From Levilactobacillus brevis ATCC 14869 = DSM 20054 (GTDB lineage Bacteria; Bacillota; Bacilli; Lactobacillales; Lactobacillaceae): a stretch of DNA of 64,000 nucleotides. This document shows positions 42,857-52,069 of the stretch, one piece after another; positions within the stretch are counted from its first letter, which is position 1; the number at the start of each line of letters is the position of its first letter. Below the pieces are notes generated by a model. That model saw nothing but the letters and a program-made list of their open reading frames with translations. It did no database searches and was not told the origin of the DNA. Location: NCBI RefSeq assembly GCF_001433855.1, contig NZ_AZCP01000004.1, forward strand, positions 270,894-334,893, written 5' to 3'. The translations under genes and the position numbers were made by a program.

Positions 42857-45127
42857 ATGAAACGAATTTTTGAGGTCCAACCATGGAACGTAATTACGCA
42901 TACTTTTGACCCCAAAGACAAACGTCTCCAAGAATCCATGACCAGTTTAGGTAATGGCTACATGGGGATGCGGGGTGACTTTGAAGAAGGCTATAGTGGC
43001 GATTCCCTCCAAGGCATTTACTTGGGTGGTGTCTGGTATCCAGACAAAACCCGGGTTGGTTGGTGGAAGAATGGCTATCCGAAGTACTTTGGTAAGGTCG
43101 TCAATGCCGTCAACTTTATCAAGTTACCGATTGAAATTAACGGTGAACCCGTTGATTTGGCAAAAGATAAGATTAGTGACTTTACCTTAGACCTTGATAT
43201 GCATCAGGGTGTCTTGAACCGGTCTTTTGTCGTTGAACGCGGTGCTGTTCGCGTAGCCTTGAATTTCCAACGTTTCTTAAGTGTTGCTCAGCCAGAATTG
43301 TCCGTACAAAAAGTAACGGTCAAGAACCTGAGCGATGCTGAGGTTGACGTGACCCTAAAGCCAAGTATCGATGCCGCTGTGATGAACGAAGAAGCTAATT
43401 ACGATGAACGCTTCTGGGATGTCTTGGCCACTGACCAACAGGCAGATCGGGGGAGCATCGTTGCCAAGACCACGCCTAATCCATTTGGGACACCCCGGTT
43501 TACTTCCGGGATGGAAATGCGGTTGGTAACGGACTTAAAGAACGTTGTCATCACGCAACCAAATGAAAAAGAAGTTACGACGGCGTATACCGGTAAGCTG
43601 GCCCCACAGGCAAGCGCTGAATTAGAAAAGCGCGTGATTGTGGTAACGTCACGGGATTACGACACACAAGAAAGCTTAACGGCAGCCATGCATCAGTTGA
43701 GCGACAAAGTGGCCCAATCTTCATATGAAGACTTGTTGAACGCACATACGGCCATCTGGGCCCAACGGTGGGAAAAATCTGACGTTGTGATCCAAGGTGA
43801 CGATGAGTCACAACAAGGGATTCGCTTTAACCTGTTCCAGTTGTTCTCCACGTACTACGGTGACGATGCACGCTTGAATATCGGACCTAAAGGCTTTACG
43901 GGCGAGAAGTATGGTGGTGCAACTTACTGGGATACCGAAGCCTTTGCTTTCCCTGTTTATCTTGGGATTACTGATCCTAAGGTCACGCGTAACCTCTTGA
44001 TGTACCGTTACAAGCAATTAGATGGTGCTTACATCAACGCACAAGAACAAGGGCTCAAAGGGGCCTTGTTCCCAATGGTGACCTTCGATGGGATTGAATG
44101 CCATAATGAATGGGAAATCACCTTCGAAGAAATTCACCGAAATGGTGACATTGCCTTTGCCATCTACAACTACACACGTTACACCGGTGACGACAGTTAT
44201 GTCTTGCATGAAGGGGCCAAGGTGCTGACCGAAATTTCTCGGTTCTGGGCCGACCGGGTTCACTTCAGTAAGCGTAATAACCAGTATATGATTCATGGGG
44301 TTACGGGCGCTGATGAGTATGAAAACAACGTTGATAACAACTGGGATACCAACATGTTGGCTCAGTGGACGTTGAAGTACACACTAGAAATCTTGGGTAA
44401 GGTTGATCAGGATACCGCCAAGCAATTGAATGTTTCCAATGAGGAAAAGACGAAGTGGCAAGACATTGTCGATCGGATGTATCTGCCTTACGATAAGGAT
44501 CTGAACATTTTTGTTCAACACGATGGGTTCTTGGATAAGGATATCGAACCCGTCAGCTCGATTCCAGCTGACCAACGGCCAATTAACCAAAACTGGTCGT
44601 GGGATAAGATCTTGCGGTCGCCTTACATTAAGCAAGGGGATGTCTTGCAAGGAATCTGGGACTTTATTGATGATTACACGCCAGAACAAAAGAAGGCCAA
44701 CTTTGACTTCTACGAACCACTGACGGTGCACGAATCTAGTTTGTCCCCAGCAATCCACTCGGTATTAGCTGCTGACTTGCATTACGAGGATAAGGCCGTA
44801 GAATTGTACTCACGGACGGCACGACTGGATTTGGATAACTACAATAATGACACGACAGATGGCTTACACATTACGGCCATGACTGGTGGCTGGATTGCGG
44901 TAGTTCAAGGCTTCGCGGGCATGCGGGTTCGCGATGGGCAGTTGCATTATGCCCCATTCTTGCCAAAGACGTGGACAAGCTACACCTTCCGGCAAGTCTT
45001 CCGTGATCGGCTGATTGAAGTCAGCGTTCACGCAGATGGCCCTCACTTCAAGCTACTCAGTGGCGAACCACTGACGATTGACGTGGCTGGTGAAAAGGTT
45101 GAATTAACCCAAAACGTGACAGCTTAA
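42857..45127 (+). CDS. mapA: Maltose phosphorylase (GH65)
   Basis: A 756-residue cytoplasmic enzyme that splits maltose with phosphate into beta-glucose-1-phosphate and glucose. It appears almost identical to the L. brevis enzyme of known structure; the general acid Glu487 is in GADEYENNVDNN. The N-terminal beta-sandwich (1-270), the (alpha/alpha)6 barrel and the C-terminal sheet are all present. ATG 42857 (MKRIFEVQPW) is preferred to 42848, which is only 2 bases from AGGAG. The usual neighbour pgmB (beta-phosphoglucomutase) is missing from this locus. Confidence 0.97.
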   Translation: MKRIFEVQPWNVITHTFDPKDKRLQESMTSLGNGYMGMRGDFEEGYSGDSLQGIYLGGVWYPDKTRVGWWKNGYPKYFGKVVNAVNFIKLPIEINGEPVDLAKDKISDFTLDLDMHQGVLNRSFVVERGAVRVALNFQRFLSVAQPELSVQKVTVKNLSDAEVDVTLKPSIDAAVMNEEANYDERFWDVLATDQQADRGSIVAKTTPNPFGTPRFTSGMEMRLVTDLKNVVITQPNEKEVTTAYTGKLAPQASAELEKRVIVVTSRDYDTQESLTAAMHQLSDKVAQSSYEDLLNAHTAIWAQRWEKSDVVIQGDDESQQGIRFNLFQLFSTYYGDDARLNIGPKGFTGEKYGGATYWDTEAFAFPVYLGITDPKVTRNLLMYRYKQLDGAYINAQEQGLKGALFPMVTFDGIECHNEWEITFEEIHRNGDIAFAIYNYTRYTGDDSYVLHEGAKVLTEISRFWADRVHFSKRNNQYMIHGVTGADEYENNVDNNWDTNMLAQWTLKYTLEILGKVDQDTAKQLNVSNEEKTKWQDIVDRMYLPYDKDLNIFVQHDGFLDKDIEPVSSIPADQRPINQNWSWDKILRSPYIKQGDVLQGIWDFIDDYTPEQKKANFDFYEPLTVHESSLSPAIHSVLAADLHYEDKAVELYSRTARLDLDNYNNDTTDGLHITAMTGGWIAVVQGFAGMRVRDGQLHYAPFLPKTWTSYTFRQVFRDRLIEVSVHADGPHFKLLSGEPLTIDVAGEKVELTQNVTA

Positions 45128-45130
45128 TCT

Positions 45131-45172
45131 AAAAAAGGGACGACTGAGAAATTAATCTCGGTCGTCCTTTTT
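45131..45172. terminator. Bidirectional terminator after mapA
   Basis: AAAGGGACGACTGAG / CTCGGTCGTCCTTT arms. Confidence 0.9.
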
Positions 45173-45181
45173 GTGTGGTAT

Positions 45182-45619
45182 TTAGAAGTCATTAGGCAAA
45201 ACATCTTGTTGGAAAGCTTTAGCCCGAGGTAGCGGCGCATCCGCTTGCCAGTAAGTAAGCCATTCCCCGGAAATGGTTAAGCTTTCGAGATCCAGCTGAT
45301 CTTGAATCAAAAGGTCACTTTCGAGGCGGTGCTTAAATGCCGCTAACAGGTCACCAATAATTGTTAAGTTAGCCTGCAAGTTGTCGCCACCTAAGTCCAT
45401 AAGCTCATCTTCAAATTGTTCACGAATCGCATGTTCAATCGCTTTAAGCTGACGTTCGTGCTGGCGCGTCAACTTGGGTTGATTGTTGGCGTCAAAGGCG
45501 ATGGCACTTGCAACTCCAACAAATTGGGCATTGATTGTCGGCTCGTCCAAGCTTTCAGGGGTGTTTTTGGCGTAACCAAAAATTGGAAATTCACGGAGAA
45601 TGGTATAAACTTCGGTCAT
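45182..45619 (-). CDS. Unknown conserved-looking cytoplasmic protein
   Basis: A 145-residue acidic, mostly helical protein with no signal, membrane segment or cysteine. It opens MTEVYTILREFPIFGYAKN and has a central helical stretch HERQLKAIEHAIREQFEDEL. I do not recognise a family. The GGACTGATC site is modest for ATG 45619. It is downstream of rpsN on the same strand, but rpsN has its own terminator, so it is probably separate. Confidence 0.6.
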   Translation of the reverse strand: MTEVYTILREFPIFGYAKNTPESLDEPTINAQFVGVASAIAFDANNQPKLTRQHERQLKAIEHAIREQFEDELMDLGGDNLQANLTIIGDLLAAFKHRLESDLLIQDQLDLESLTISGEWLTYWQADAPLPRAKAFQQDVLPNDF

Positions 45620-45682
45620 TGATGATCAGTCCTTTGTTTTTCGCAGCCGTGCTGCTGTTAATTAGTGTTAGTGTACGGCATG

Positions 45683-45724
45683 AAAAAAGCCACGTCAAAC
45701 GCGGTTAAGCGACTGATGTGGCTG
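45683..45724 (-). terminator. Terminator of rpsN
   Basis: On the minus strand AGCCACATCAGTCGC / GCG..GACGTGGCT arms and a T6 tract. Confidence 0.75.
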
Positions 45725-45743
45725 AGTTTGGTTTAACGTTAGA

Positions 45744-46013
45744 TTACCAGCTGGCCTTTTGAACCCCGGGGATTTTACCCTCGTGGGCAAGTTGCCGGAA
45801 GTTCAACCGTGAGAGGCCAAACTTCCGCATGTACGCGTGTGGTCGGCCATCAAGATGGTCACGGCGATGGATACGAGTAGGGGAAGCATCGCGTGGTAAA
45901 AGGGCTAACGCGGCGTAGTCACCAGCGGCCTTTAACTCTGCACGACGATCGGCAAACTTCTCAACAGTTGCTTCAATACGTTTTGCTTTCGCAATCTTGG
46001 ATTTCTTAGCCAA
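45744..46013 (-). CDS. rpsN: 30S ribosomal protein S14, zinc-independent form
   Basis: An 89-residue S14 of the long, cysteine-free (C-) type; the zinc-ribbon cysteines of the short form are absent. The C-terminal signature [26 protein letters not shown] is intact. Such paralogues replace zinc-binding S14 when zinc is scarce and are usually repressed by Zur. The start is TTG 46013, 8 bases after AAAGGAGA. It is outside any ribosomal operon, with a Zur-like palindrome just upstream. Confidence 0.95.
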   Translation of the reverse strand: MAKKSKIAKAKRIEATVEKFADRRAELKAAGDYAALALLPRDASPTRIHRRDHLDGRPHAYMRKFGLSRLNFRQLAHEGKIPGVQKASW

Positions 46014-46029
46014 TAAATGAATCTCCTTT

Positions 46030-46049
46030 GATAGTAATTATTACGCTTT
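46030..46049 (-). promoter_or_regulatory. Zur-box-like operator of rpsN
   Basis: On the minus strand AAAGCGTAATAATTACTATC, close to the Firmicutes Zur consensus (TCGTAATnATTACGA core). It lies between a promoter-like TTGACT / CTAAAT pair and the ribosome site. Confidence 0.7.
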
Positions 46050-46146
46050 ACCAATTTAGCATAGCTGATTTGTCCAGTCAATTAATGTGTCTTCAATAAC
46101 GCGTGTGTGTTGCTAGCCTTCCGTTGAGACACGTTTCAAGAGTTAC

Positions 46147-46175
46147 AAAAAGTCCTGAACACCTGTCCAGGACTC
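46147..46175 (-). terminator. Terminator of galM
   Basis: On the minus strand AGTCCTG / CAGGACT with a T5 tract. Confidence 0.85.
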
Positions 46176-46188
46176 ACTAAATCGACGC

Positions 46189-47220
46189 TTAATAGGTTAA
46201 TTCATAAGTGATGTCATAACGTTTGGTTTCACCAGCTGGAAGTGAGACGTCACCGAATTCAGGGTGATTGGGTGAATCAGGGAGACTTTGGGCTTCTAGA
46301 GCGATTCCCATGTAGGGCTGACCAGCACCAGTGGTTAATTTCATATCTGACGTAAAGGAATTAGCCGTGAAGACCACCAGACCATCGCGTTGTGATTTAA
46401 TTGTTACAGCGCGGTTGGTTTGGGGATCACTTAGCTTGGCAATTGTGCCATCAGTACCAGGAACAACGTGGTAGACATCATCAAATCCTTTTTCGGGGAT
46501 GTCTTGTAGGCCCCGGATGGCTTGCCCAAGATTTTGCCCATCAGCGAAATCATAGGGAGTTCCTGCATTGGCAATCATTTTACCAGTTGGTAGTTTTTCA
46601 TCATCAAGTGCTAAATGTTCTTGGCTGTTGACTTGCAACGTCTGCCCCGAGATCAGCTGGTCGTCGCTGAGGTTGAAGTAAACGTGAAGCGTTGGATTGA
46701 AGAGCGTGAGGGCCGTTGAATTAGCTTCAAACGTTAAGGTAACACGATCCTGGTTGTCTAAAGCATAGATCATTTTGGCGGTTAAATCGCCAGGAAATGA
46801 GTCATCAGTATGCTTAAACGTATGGGTTAGGATGATCTTAGCTTGCTGGGGATCGCTTGTGTCGAGCGCACCAGCCCAGTTGACCGTGTTGAATCCATGC
46901 GGGCCACCATGCAACGTATTGTGGCCTTCATTGGTATCTAATTGTGTCGTCGTTCCATCTAAAGTGACTTGCCCTCGAGTAATTCGGCCGCCAGTCCGAC
47001 CGATGCCCATGCAAACGTAAAACGGATTGTCGAGGTAATCAGCCATTTTGTGGTAAGATAGCACCAAATTATGGTCGCCGTTTCCCGTCGGTACCGTTAA
47101 TTTATGAAGGGTGGCGCCCCAACTGAGAATGGATAATTTAACACCGTTGTCATTTTCAATCGTGTATTCAGTGACAGCCTGGTCCTGATAAGTATCCCAA
47201 TGATTTGTTGTCGTTTGCAT
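46189..47220 (-). CDS. galM: Aldose 1-epimerase (mutarotase)
   Basis: A 343-residue beta-sandwich enzyme that interconverts alpha and beta anomers of glucose, galactose or maltose. The catalytic His is in NLSDDQ-preceding HVYFNLS and the base Glu in GIALEAQSLPDSPNH; substrate residues lie in NEGHNTLHGGPHGFN. It is 1 kb from mapA, whose product beta-glucose-1-phosphate and anomer-specific steps make a mutarotase useful. GAGGATTATTCT precedes the ATG. A cre-like site is at 47245. Confidence 0.93.
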   Translation of the reverse strand: MQTTTNHWDTYQDQAVTEYTIENDNGVKLSILSWGATLHKLTVPTGNGDHNLVLSYHKMADYLDNPFYVCMGIGRTGGRITRGQVTLDGTTTQLDTNEGHNTLHGGPHGFNTVNWAGALDTSDPQQAKIILTHTFKHTDDSFPGDLTAKMIYALDNQDRVTLTFEANSTALTLFNPTLHVYFNLSDDQLISGQTLQVNSQEHLALDDEKLPTGKMIANAGTPYDFADGQNLGQAIRGLQDIPEKGFDDVYHVVPGTDGTIAKLSDPQTNRAVTIKSQRDGLVVFTANSFTSDMKLTTGAGQPYMGIALEAQSLPDSPNHPEFGDVSLPAGETKRYDITYELTY

Positions 47221-47244
47221 AGAATAATCCTCGATTCTTTTAAT

Positions 47245-47258
47245 TTAAAGCGTTTTCA
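47245..47258 (-). promoter_or_regulatory. cre-like site of galM
   Basis: On the minus strand TGAAAACGCTTTAA; 13 of 14 positions fit the CcpA consensus. It lies about 25 bases before the galM start. Confidence 0.65.
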
Positions 47259-47489
47259 ATTTAGTTCTATCATATATTTTCATCCGGACAATTGTCAACT
47301 TTAATTCTAGCAAATTAAATAGAGAAGTTTTATATTTGCTTTGATACAAGCTATTTTAAGACCTAAAAATTATTCGGATGAATTTAATAACATATTGATA
47401 GTGAAATAACAAATGCAACGGTGAAGATAATTTCACTTGTGTACAATTGAGGAAACTGGCATAATGAATAAGTTAAAGAAGGCGGCGTA

Positions 47490-48314
47490 ATGAGAAAGTT
47501 TTTGCTGAAAAGTGGTTTGATTGGTGTGGGTGCATGGTGGAGCTATCGGTGGCTAAGTCAACGAACTGCCGTCAAGGTTCCCCTAAATCATCGACGGACT
47601 GACGTACCTTATACAACTACCCCGACCTTATTTATTCCCGGATGGGGTGGTAATGCTTGGACCTACAATGGTCTTTTACGTTGGTTAGCCCGTCACGGCT
47701 ATGGTCATCAGGTCATGACCATAGTGGTTGACCGGCGGGGCCAATTGCGGGTTCAAGGGGATTGGTCAATGCAAGCTGACAATCCGTTGATTCAAGTTCT
47801 ATTTGCGCACCCGTTCACGCGGGACTATCAACAGCAGATTGCGTGGTTGACGACTGTTTTACGAGAATTAAAAAGCCACACCCAAGTGGCGACTTATAAT
47901 ATGGTCGCCCACTCTTGGGGTGGCAGTGCAGCAGTTAATCAATTGGTTCGGCAAGGGAGCACAACAGATTTACCGCGTTTGAATCGACTGGTCTTGCTGG
48001 GGGCACCGGTTAACGAAGCCACACCGACCAAGCCAGATGCCATGTACGAGCGTCTAACGGCAACTAAACAAAATCTGACAGCCATTACACCGGGCATCAT
48101 CCACAACGTGTATGGCCTATTAGCTGGTCGATTAACGGATGGGGAAGTACCGGTTCACCAGATTACAGCATTACGTGCCGTTGTCCGCGATAGTCCCTTG
48201 CAGTACCGCGAACATCCAGTGCCAGGAATTGGCCATGGTCGTTTGCATTCGGCCCCACAAATGTGGCAATTGATTGCCCATCTATTGTGGTCACCAGATC
48301 AGGGTTTTAATTAA
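47490..48314 (+). CDS. Alpha/beta hydrolase, DUF915-like
   Basis: A 274-residue hydrolase with an N-terminal hydrophobic stretch (FLLKSGLIGVGAWWSYRWL) that may anchor it. TLFIPGWGGNAWTYNG is the oxyanion loop, VAHSWGGSAA the nucleophile motif, and GIGHGRLH likely holds the catalytic His. Same broad family as the gene at 26897, without its operon partner. AAGAAGGCGGCGTA gives the ribosome site. Substrate unknown. Confidence 0.8.
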   Translation: MRKFLLKSGLIGVGAWWSYRWLSQRTAVKVPLNHRRTDVPYTTTPTLFIPGWGGNAWTYNGLLRWLARHGYGHQVMTIVVDRRGQLRVQGDWSMQADNPLIQVLFAHPFTRDYQQQIAWLTTVLRELKSHTQVATYNMVAHSWGGSAAVNQLVRQGSTTDLPRLNRLVLLGAPVNEATPTKPDAMYERLTATKQNLTAITPGIIHNVYGLLAGRLTDGEVPVHQITALRAVVRDSPLQYREHPVPGIGHGRLHSAPQMWQLIAHLLWSPDQGFN

Positions 48315-48316
48315 CG

Positions 48317-49135
48317 TTAACCTTGATCTGCTAAGATAGTATCAATGATGTCTAATACACCTTCGTGGTTGTTATCATGGGGAGTAATGAGGTCGGCGAC
48401 TTCTTTAACAGAGTCAGTCCCGTTGCGCATGGCAACGCCCAAACCAACGTGGGCAAGCATTTCCCGATCGTTGTCGTTATCACCAAATGCCGCAATTTCC
48501 GCCGGTGTAATGTGCCAAGTGGCCGCTAGTTGGGTTAATCCCACAGCTTTGTTCATATGAGGGGCGACGATATCGATGCTACCAAATCCGCTGGCAGTGG
48601 CATTGATTAAACCAGGAAAGTGGGCGTTGAGTTTGGCTGCGATAGTCTGAATACTGTCGTTGGGCCACTCACCGTTAATTTTATAAATGGTATCGTTGAC
48701 CTGAGTTAGATCGTCAACGCGGACTAAATTATTAAAGAAATAGTCCTGACTAGCCTCGTCGAGAGAGCGGTCTTGGCGATTAAGGTAGGTGCCGTGAGCA
48801 CCCGAGAGGCGTAAAAGTTGCGGACGAAGCGTCTGATCGGCTAAAATAGCCTGAACCACCTCGCGGACCACGGGTAGTGGTAATTGGGCTTCGGCAAGGG
48901 TACGGTTATGATCAACGATCAAGCCACCGTTTTCGGCAACAAAGGTTTGCACCTGGGGTGTCGGGGCAAACACATCTTTTAGATGGCCGAGGTGGTTGCC
49001 ACTGGCAACGACAAAGCGAATGCCGGCGGACGATAGGCGATTCAGCTGAGCAGCGAACCGATTGTGATTGTAGGTGCGTTGTTGATTCAGAAAGGTACCA
49101 TCGACGTCTGTAGCAATCAATTTAATACGTGTCAT
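48317..49135 (-). CDS. Cof-type HAD-IIB phosphatase
   Basis: A 272-residue HAD hydrolase of the Cof/YidA type. Motif I is DVDGTFL (Asp10, Asp12), motif II VVASGN, and motif IV GDNDNDREML with the metal-binding Asp pair. The C2 cap between is of subclass IIB. These act on sugar phosphates or flavin precursors; the substrate is unknown. Convergent with the hydrolase at 47490, only 2 bases apart and with no clear hairpin between them. Confidence 0.9.
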   Translation of the reverse strand: MTRIKLIATDVDGTFLNQQRTYNHNRFAAQLNRLSSAGIRFVVASGNHLGHLKDVFAPTPQVQTFVAENGGLIVDHNRTLAEAQLPLPVVREVVQAILADQTLRPQLLRLSGAHGTYLNRQDRSLDEASQDYFFNNLVRVDDLTQVNDTIYKINGEWPNDSIQTIAAKLNAHFPGLINATASGFGSIDIVAPHMNKAVGLTQLAATWHITPAEIAAFGDNDNDREMLAHVGLGVAMRNGTDSVKEVADLITPHDNNHEGVLDIIDTILADQG

Positions 49136-49382
49136 AAAGTTCTCCCTTAGTTTTAAAATTTCTTAACATTAATGATAAAGGCTTCGTAGTGGGAATTCAA
49201 TGGGGGAGTTAATGAGAAATATGACAAAAAAGTTGCAAATTGCTGGTTTTTTTATTTGGTATGCTATAAACTATTAATAAATCAGTAACATACAGGCGGA
49301 AAATAAGGGCTATAATAAATGATTAGCGGGTAAGAATAGTAACTTTAACCGTAATTATAAGGCAGAAAGGAAGACTTACTTA

Positions 49383-49766
49383 ATGACGCAAACAAATGAT
49401 TTGAATCAATCCTTAGAATGGTTCTCCCAACTTCAAAAGATTATGCGGCCAGTGACGACTATCAAAACGGAGGATATCACGATCTCGTTAGAACAGTTTA
49501 ACTTGTTGCATGCAATCACTGACCAAAAGGATGATTTTACGCCAACTAAATTTGCTGGCCAAATTGGGGTATCTAAATCAATGATCTCTGGTCAAATTTC
49601 CCGGTTGTTGCGGGCAGGGTTAATCGAAAGCATTGCTTCTACGATTGATCGTCGGCAACACAACCTGAAGCTGACGCCAGATGGTGTCAAAGTATACACG
49701 CAAGTTCGGGGTCAAGTGGTTGACCGGTTGAACGGCTTGCATGATGATATTGCCAAATTAATGTAA
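49383..49766 (+). CDS. MarR family transcriptional regulator
   Basis: A 127-residue winged-helix regulator. The recognition region TPTKFAGQIGVSKSMISGQISRLLRAGLIE and the wing STIDRRQHNLKLTPDG are typical MarR. AAGGAAG lies about 10 bases before the ATG. It stands just before the secreted beta-helix gene at 49915 and may control it; there is room for a promoter between them (about 150 bases). Confidence 0.87.
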   Translation: MTQTNDLNQSLEWFSQLQKIMRPVTTIKTEDITISLEQFNLLHAITDQKDDFTPTKFAGQIGVSKSMISGQISRLLRAGLIESIASTIDRRQHNLKLTPDGVKVYTQVRGQVVDRLNGLHDDIAKLM

Positions 49767-49914
49767 GCAAAGCGACTTAAGTTACTCTTAAAAAATAAGC
49801 CCCGCCACAACCGAAATCTTTCAATCGTGTAACAATTAGGTTAAGACGACCCAACGGTTAGATGTCTTAGCTATAATGGTTATGAAGGAAGAATTTGGAA
49901 GTGGAGGGGATTTT

Positions 49915-51729
49915 TTGAAATTACGGGTTAAACTAGGTCTAATAGCAACCGTTGCTATGGGGGCAACGCTGTTGGGACTGAATCCAATAAGTGTGACATC
50001 GCAGCAATCAACAACTGGTGTTGCGTATGCAGCGACGACGATTAATGCTAAGCATCAAGGTTTGGTGGGTGATGGTGCCACCAGTAATAATACCGCCTTA
50101 CAGGCCATGATTGATAAGTGGTCAGATAATGTGACCATTCATGTTCCTAAGGGGACGTACTTATTTGATGCGGGTAATATTAAATTACATTCAAATATTA
50201 CCTTTAAGTTTGATAAAGGTGCCGTTTTTCGGATCACTGGCGGTCAACGGGTTAACTTTGTTTACCCAAGTCCAGAAGCTGGTTATGATGGTGGAATTAG
50301 TAATGTGACGTGGCAAAATGCGACCTTCCAAGGTGATAACACCAGTGCCGGTCAAAGTGTCTTCACACAAAGCATTCACCATGCCCAGAACGTCAACTTT
50401 GATAAGTGTGTGTTCGATAATGCTGAATCACCAACTGGACACTACATTGATATCGATGGTAGCCACAATGTGAACATTACCAATTCAGTATTCACGGGCT
50501 TTAATGGTTCACAGGACTATAAGGAAGCCATTCAAGTAGATTACTCGAATAAAAAGGCAATGTCCTACAAGAACGCGGGCGACCAGTACGATAACTTACC
50601 TAGTTATGATGTTACGGTTGACAATAACCAATTCTTACCAGTTTCTAAGAAGTCTGGTCAAGTTCAATCATATGCCCCTAACCCAATTGGTGAGCACGTC
50701 ATCTATGGGCATGGTGCGGCTGGAATCATTCATGATGTTCACTTTACGAACAATACGGTTGTTGATCCCAAACCATTGTTGGGGAATGGTGTGGCTACGA
50801 TCCACTTCAAGGGAATTTCTAACTTGTGGATCACGGGGAACAAGTTCATTAACCAACATGTTTTAGGTTCAGGAAACTATATTTATTTATACAATTCTGA
50901 AGCAGATTATCAAATGACGAACCTGAACATCACGAATAATACATTTACAAATGTTAATCCGACTAAACAATATATTTACCTGGACAGCAGTACGGCGCAA
51001 AATCCGATGACTGATGTGACAATTAATGGAAATAAAGCCACAACGCAGCGATCAATTGTCCCATTTGTTAATAGTAACTTTGACTTGACCGGCGATAGTA
51101 TCAAGATTGCCAGCAATTCAGTTAAGAAGCAAAAGGCAACGACCACTACGGTTAAGCCAAAGCAAAAGATTACAACGACCAAGGTTAACAAAAATGCACA
51201 AAAGTTCAAGAAGCGTAAACAAACCAATAAGACGGAAAAGTATGTCAGTGGTTTGGCAACGCAACACGCGCAGTTGAAGAGTAATTACAAGACTTATTCT
51301 CTCTATAATCACATTCACGGTCATAAGAACTGGAACATTATGAAATTCGACTGGAAGAAGATTAAGAGTCAACGTGTTTACATTGATATGCGGGCGACGG
51401 CTGATTCTGGTCAATGGTACCGGATTCGCTTCAGTAAGAATGCCACAACGAAGTATTGGATTCGAAAGGGCGCTTTAGATTTTGATAAAATTACGGTTGA
51501 AGAATATAATCGTGATTTAAACTTGATGAAAGTTTATCCGGTCTACTCCCTACCATTTAATGATTCGCAACTAGCCAAGGCTAAGGGAACGACCGCCGAT
51601 ATTTCGGAACGGCGGGTAACGATTACACATCGAGCGAAACGAACCGATTCCAATGGTCAGGTAACGACCTATTACCAAATGGACAATGGGTTATGGACGC
51701 GAGCATTGGCGTTTGATTTAGATTCATAA
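49915..51729 (+). CDS. Secreted right-handed beta-helix (pectate-lyase fold) protein
   Basis: A 604-residue exported protein. The signal peptide (LRVKLGLIATVAMGATLLGL) ends near AYAATT. Residues about 40-400 look like a parallel beta-helix: a GDGATSNNTALQAMID start, then repeated units such as NVTWQNATFQGD, NVNITNSVF, DVTVDNNQF, NLWITGNKF and NLNITNNTF. A basic Thr/Lys linker (about 405-440) leads to a C-terminal module with YRIRFS-YWIRKGALDF, like a GW/SH3-type wall-binding unit. Polysaccharide cleavage is possible but catalytic residues were not identified. TTG 49915 is the start, 6 bases after GGAGGGG. Confidence 0.8.
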   Translation: MKLRVKLGLIATVAMGATLLGLNPISVTSQQSTTGVAYAATTINAKHQGLVGDGATSNNTALQAMIDKWSDNVTIHVPKGTYLFDAGNIKLHSNITFKFDKGAVFRITGGQRVNFVYPSPEAGYDGGISNVTWQNATFQGDNTSAGQSVFTQSIHHAQNVNFDKCVFDNAESPTGHYIDIDGSHNVNITNSVFTGFNGSQDYKEAIQVDYSNKKAMSYKNAGDQYDNLPSYDVTVDNNQFLPVSKKSGQVQSYAPNPIGEHVIYGHGAAGIIHDVHFTNNTVVDPKPLLGNGVATIHFKGISNLWITGNKFINQHVLGSGNYIYLYNSEADYQMTNLNITNNTFTNVNPTKQYIYLDSSTAQNPMTDVTINGNKATTQRSIVPFVNSNFDLTGDSIKIASNSVKKQKATTTTVKPKQKITTTKVNKNAQKFKKRKQTNKTEKYVSGLATQHAQLKSNYKTYSLYNHIHGHKNWNIMKFDWKKIKSQRVYIDMRATADSGQWYRIRFSKNATTKYWIRKGALDFDKITVEEYNRDLNLMKVYPVYSLPFNDSQLAKAKGTTADISERRVTITHRAKRTDSNGQVTTYYQMDNGLWTRALAFDLDS

Positions 51730-51739
51730 TGAATAGTTG

Positions 51740-51778
51740 AAAAAGACACCGCTAGCAGACTGTTGGCGGTGTCTTTTT
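51740..51778 (+). terminator. Terminator of the beta-helix gene
   Basis: AAAGACACCGC / GCGGTGTCTTT stem with a T5 tract. Confidence 0.88.
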
Positions 51779-52069
51779 GTCTGGTAATTGTTGCGGTGGC
51801 TTTCAATTTAGATAAATATAAAAGAAAATTAGATGCACAAAGCAGAAAAAGAACGACAATTCTGGTAAAATAAAGTCATGTAAGCGCATAATTTCACGTT
51901 TTCTTCAAATTTACAGCGAAAAACGTTCGGATTCGTTTGTTACAGTAGGATTACAGGGTTGGTTAGACCACAAAAAGACGAGAAAGCTTGCGTTTTTTTA
52001 AAAAGTCGGTTGAAATCGAGGGTAATGGGTTTCATCGTTACCGATTGTGGTGTACAATACTTACCATAG
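51779..52069. other. Gene-free region upstream of the spx paralogue
   Basis: No ORF. AAACG / CGTTT hairpin near 51925-51945 and a T7 run near 51996 hint at a short RNA, starting after a TAAAAT box near 51868. TGTAAGCGCATAAT near 51887 is a weak cre match (11 of 14). TACAAT at 52053-52058 is the likely -10 of the next gene. Confidence 0.35.
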
